Source: TMED23 sp964639965 | GTDB lineage: Bacteria; Pseudomonadota; Alphaproteobacteria; Rhodospirillales; UBA2165 | Assembly: GCA_964639965.1 (NCBI GenBank) | Contig: CAZXGI010000099.1 | Span: 1 to 7,837 of the forward strand | Direction: 5' to 3' | Length of the DNA: 7,837 nucleotides | Program-made: the position numbers and the translations under genes | In this document: piece by piece, positions 6,283-7,837 of the stretch | How positions within the stretch are numbered: position 1 is the first letter of the stretch | Layout of the letters: each line of letters starts with the position of its first letter | The notes under the pieces: generated by a model | Databases searched by the model: none | What the model was told of the DNA's origin: nothing | What the model saw: only the letters and a program-made list of their open reading frames with translations

Positions 6283-7293
6283 TTGGTAGAAGAAATAGAA
6301 CATTCATTTACACAATTTATAAGAATACTAGCTAGAGGAAAAACCAAATCACGCCCACTTACTCTAGAAGAGTCAAAAACCGCGATGGATATGATTTTAG
6401 CTGGAAAAATTCACCCAGAACAGCTAGGAGCATTTCTCATGTTACTTCGTTTTAAAGAAGAAACAGCTGATGAAATCGCTGGTTTTGTTAAAAGTGTTCG
6501 TTCCTCACTTGAATTGCCAAGTATTCCGCTACAAGTAGATCTTGACTGGTCATCATATGCTGGTAAGCGGCGACAACTGCCATGGTTTTTGCTCTCAGCT
6601 TTACTGCTTAGCCAAAATGGAACTAATATTTTCATGCATGGGGTTGATGGTCACACAACAGGCCGTATTTATACGCGTGAAGCATTAGAAACACTCGGTT
6701 TACCAATTGCCAGATCATTGGTCGATGCTGCAGAAATGATCAAAAATAACAAATTCTCTTACCTACCCCTCGAAAATATTTCACCGAAATTAAAAGAACT
6801 TATGGAACTAAAATCAATTCTTGGATTACGTTCCCCCGTTCACACCATTGCCAGATTAATTAATCCTTTTAATGCTCCATGCTTACTGCAAGGAATTTTT
6901 CATCGAAGCTTCATGCACACACACCAACGAGCGGCACAACTATTAAACCAACCCCACATGGCCGTCTTTCGCGGTGAAGGTGGGGAAATCGAATGTCGCC
7001 CGAACAAACCAACCGAAGTTTCGACGGTACATAAAGGAATTTTAGATACATTTTTATGGCCACCAAACCTGGCAGAACCAAGACAACCTTTTGACCAAAA
7101 TATCGACCCAAACAGACTTAAAATGGTTTGGTCTGGTATTGATAAAGATGAATACGCAATAGGCGCTATTATTGGAACCACTGCAATTGCACTCGACACT
7201 CTAGGGAAAGCCAATGGCCATCAAGAATCAACAGCGATGGCTAAGCGATTTTGGGAAAATCGGGATGTTGACAATTTAATAATTGTCGCCTGA
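6283..7293 (+). CDS. TrpD2/YbiB-like protein of the anthranilate phosphoribosyltransferase fold
   Basis: This protein resembles anthranilate phosphoribosyltransferase (TrpD) but belongs to the TrpD2/YbiB branch, often labelled 'glycosyl transferase family protein' in Alphaproteobacteria. E. coli YbiB binds nucleic acids and is not a tryptophan enzyme (family knowledge). The product is 336 aa. The N-terminal helical domain (about 1-70) has the family segment RPLTLEESKTAMDMILAGKI (24-43) and QLGAFLMLLRFKEET (47-61). Where TrpD has its glycine-rich PRPP loop (GTGGD) this protein has SYAGKRRQLPWF (91-102), so TrpD activity is unlikely. Later motifs are GLRSPVHTIARLINPF (181-196) and the acidic loop RGEGGEIECRP (230-240). 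The start is TTG at 6283, with GGA (6271-6273) 9 bases upstream. It lies 55 bases after the 69-aa gene. No trp gene is nearby. Confidence 0.85.
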   Translation: MVEEIEHSFTQFIRILARGKTKSRPLTLEESKTAMDMILAGKIHPEQLGAFLMLLRFKEETADEIAGFVKSVRSSLELPSIPLQVDLDWSSYAGKRRQLPWFLLSALLLSQNGTNIFMHGVDGHTTGRIYTREALETLGLPIARSLVDAAEMIKNNKFSYLPLENISPKLKELMELKSILGLRSPVHTIARLINPFNAPCLLQGIFHRSFMHTHQRAAQLLNQPHMAVFRGEGGEIECRPNKPTEVSTVHKGILDTFLWPPNLAEPRQPFDQNIDPNRLKMVWSGIDKDEYAIGAIIGTTAIALDTLGKANGHQESTAMAKRFWENRDVDNLIIVA

Positions 7294-7537
7294 TTAAGAT
7301 TTCAATGGTCCACTTTTATTAATTTTATAATCGATAAATGGTATTGATATAATAAGGCAATCAAATTTTTGACTAAAAGCCTAAACACAGGTTTGCCGAA
7401 TAACCTTTAGAATTTCATAACCAAAAAGCTACATTTATAATCCAATCGATCTGTAATTCAAAAACCAGACTTTACTGAAATTTCTTGGTAAGCAAAATTC
7501 TTATCAGTATCAAAGATCAACGATCGTTTTATAAATA
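7294..7537. other. AT-rich non-coding stretch between the TrpD2-like gene and tRNA-Pro
   Basis: These 244 bases hold no convincing coding frame. A perfect TATAAT occurs at 7348-7353 (plus) with a poor -35. After it come small inverted repeats, for example AGGTT/AACCT around 7393-7410. A 10-bp palindrome AACGATCGTT sits at 7519-7528. No strong intrinsic terminator for either the plus-strand TrpD2-like gene or the minus-strand tRNA is visible. A small RNA cannot be excluded, but nothing proves one. Confidence 0.5.
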
Positions 7538-7614
<77 letters not shown>

Positions 7615-7661
7615 ACATATTTGTTTTAGCAAAATAATAAGCAAATTCAGATAATTAAGAT

Positions 7662-7837
7662 TCAAGTTAATAACTGTTTAATTGAATTTAATTCAATTAA
7701 TATCGAATTAAGTAAGATCCTGTCTTCCTGCTTCATATTAGATTTATCAAAATTATTCTTATCAATTTCACTTCTTAGAATCTTTTGTACACCCTTGATG
7801 GTATAACCCTCAATATAGAGAAGATTTTGAATACGCT
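7662..7837 (-). CDS. MerR-family transcriptional regulator, C-terminal end (partial)
   Basis: Only the last 57 codons are in the window, ending with TGA at 7664-7662. The visible protein begins RIQNLLYIEGYTIKGVQKIL. This is the conserved end of the MerR DNA-binding domain ('...L-L-Y-x-E-G-Y-T-I-x-G-V-Q-x-x-L'), as seen in the alphaproteobacterial regulator encoded between ihfA and tRNA-Pro. A lysine/asparagine-rich linker follows, then a leucine-rich helix (ILLNSILIELNSIKQLLT), the likely dimerisation coiled coil. No metal- or drug-binding domain follows, so the effector is unknown. The DNA-binding half lies beyond the window. The tRNA-Pro immediately downstream supports the identification; I would expect ihfA upstream, outside the window. 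Confidence 0.88.
   Translation of the reverse strand, partial: RIQNLLYIEGYTIKGVQKILRSEIDKNNFDKSNMKQEDRILLNSILIELNSIKQLLT
7678..7700. repeat. AT-rich perfect palindrome inside the 3' end of merR
   Basis: Two 11-base arms are exact reverse complements around a single central base at 7689, built from TTAATTGAATT and AATTCAATTAA. It lies within the codons for the C-terminal leucine/isoleucine helix of merR, about 15 bases before the stop. It could fold in the transcript or extrude in DNA, or simply reflect AT-rich codon choice. Confidence 0.5.

Noticed and set aside
6411..7214. Three open frames on the minus strand opposite the TrpD2-like gene
   Set aside because: Antisense shadows of a clearly conserved coding frame, with no start signals.

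Overview
The window looks like ordinary core chromosome of a low-GC, free-living alphaproteobacterium. The DNA is clearly AT-rich, especially between genes. The lineage signals are a fused IspD-IspF enzyme, a dus(nifR3)-ntrB-ntrC cluster, and a MerR-type regulator directly upstream of tRNA-Pro(GGG). The clade below class level cannot be told from this sequence. I see no mobile element, CRISPR array, prophage or defence locus.

Left part (1-3375, minus strand): a probable operon reads ypjD-like CcsA/HemX membrane protein, then dusB/nifR3 tRNA-dihydrouridine synthase, then ntrB, then ntrC, which is cut by the window start. dus and ntrB overlap, and ntrB and ntrC are 16 bases apart. A sigma70-like promoter lies in front of the ypjD-like gene. 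An inverted repeat with 9-bp arms brackets the ypjD-dus junction. NtrB and NtrC form the nitrogen-status two-component system.

Middle (3376-5791): a 114-bp divergent intergenic region leads to ispDF (plus), which makes two successive steps of the MEP isoprenoid pathway. It is followed convergently by cutA (minus), then divergently by a small uncharacterised winged-helix-like gene (plus, 89 aa). That gene converges on a small Rieske [2Fe-2S] protein (minus).

Right part (5792-7837): an AT-rich gap precedes a 69-aa single-pass membrane microprotein and a TrpD2/YbiB-like protein (both plus, probably co-transcribed). A 244-bp non-coding stretch follows. Then, on the minus strand, come tRNA-Pro(GGG) and, upstream of it, the C-terminal end of a MerR-family regulator that runs off the window.

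Five of the nine protein genes whose starts lie in the window begin or could begin with TTG or GTG (ntrC, cutA, trpD2-like and the 89-aa gene; ntrB is ambiguous). Several of these starts are fixed by good ribosome binding sites. No clearly new multi-gene system is visible. The least explained items are the two small proteins, the ypjD-dus inverted repeat and the atypical phosphoribosyltransferase-fold protein.
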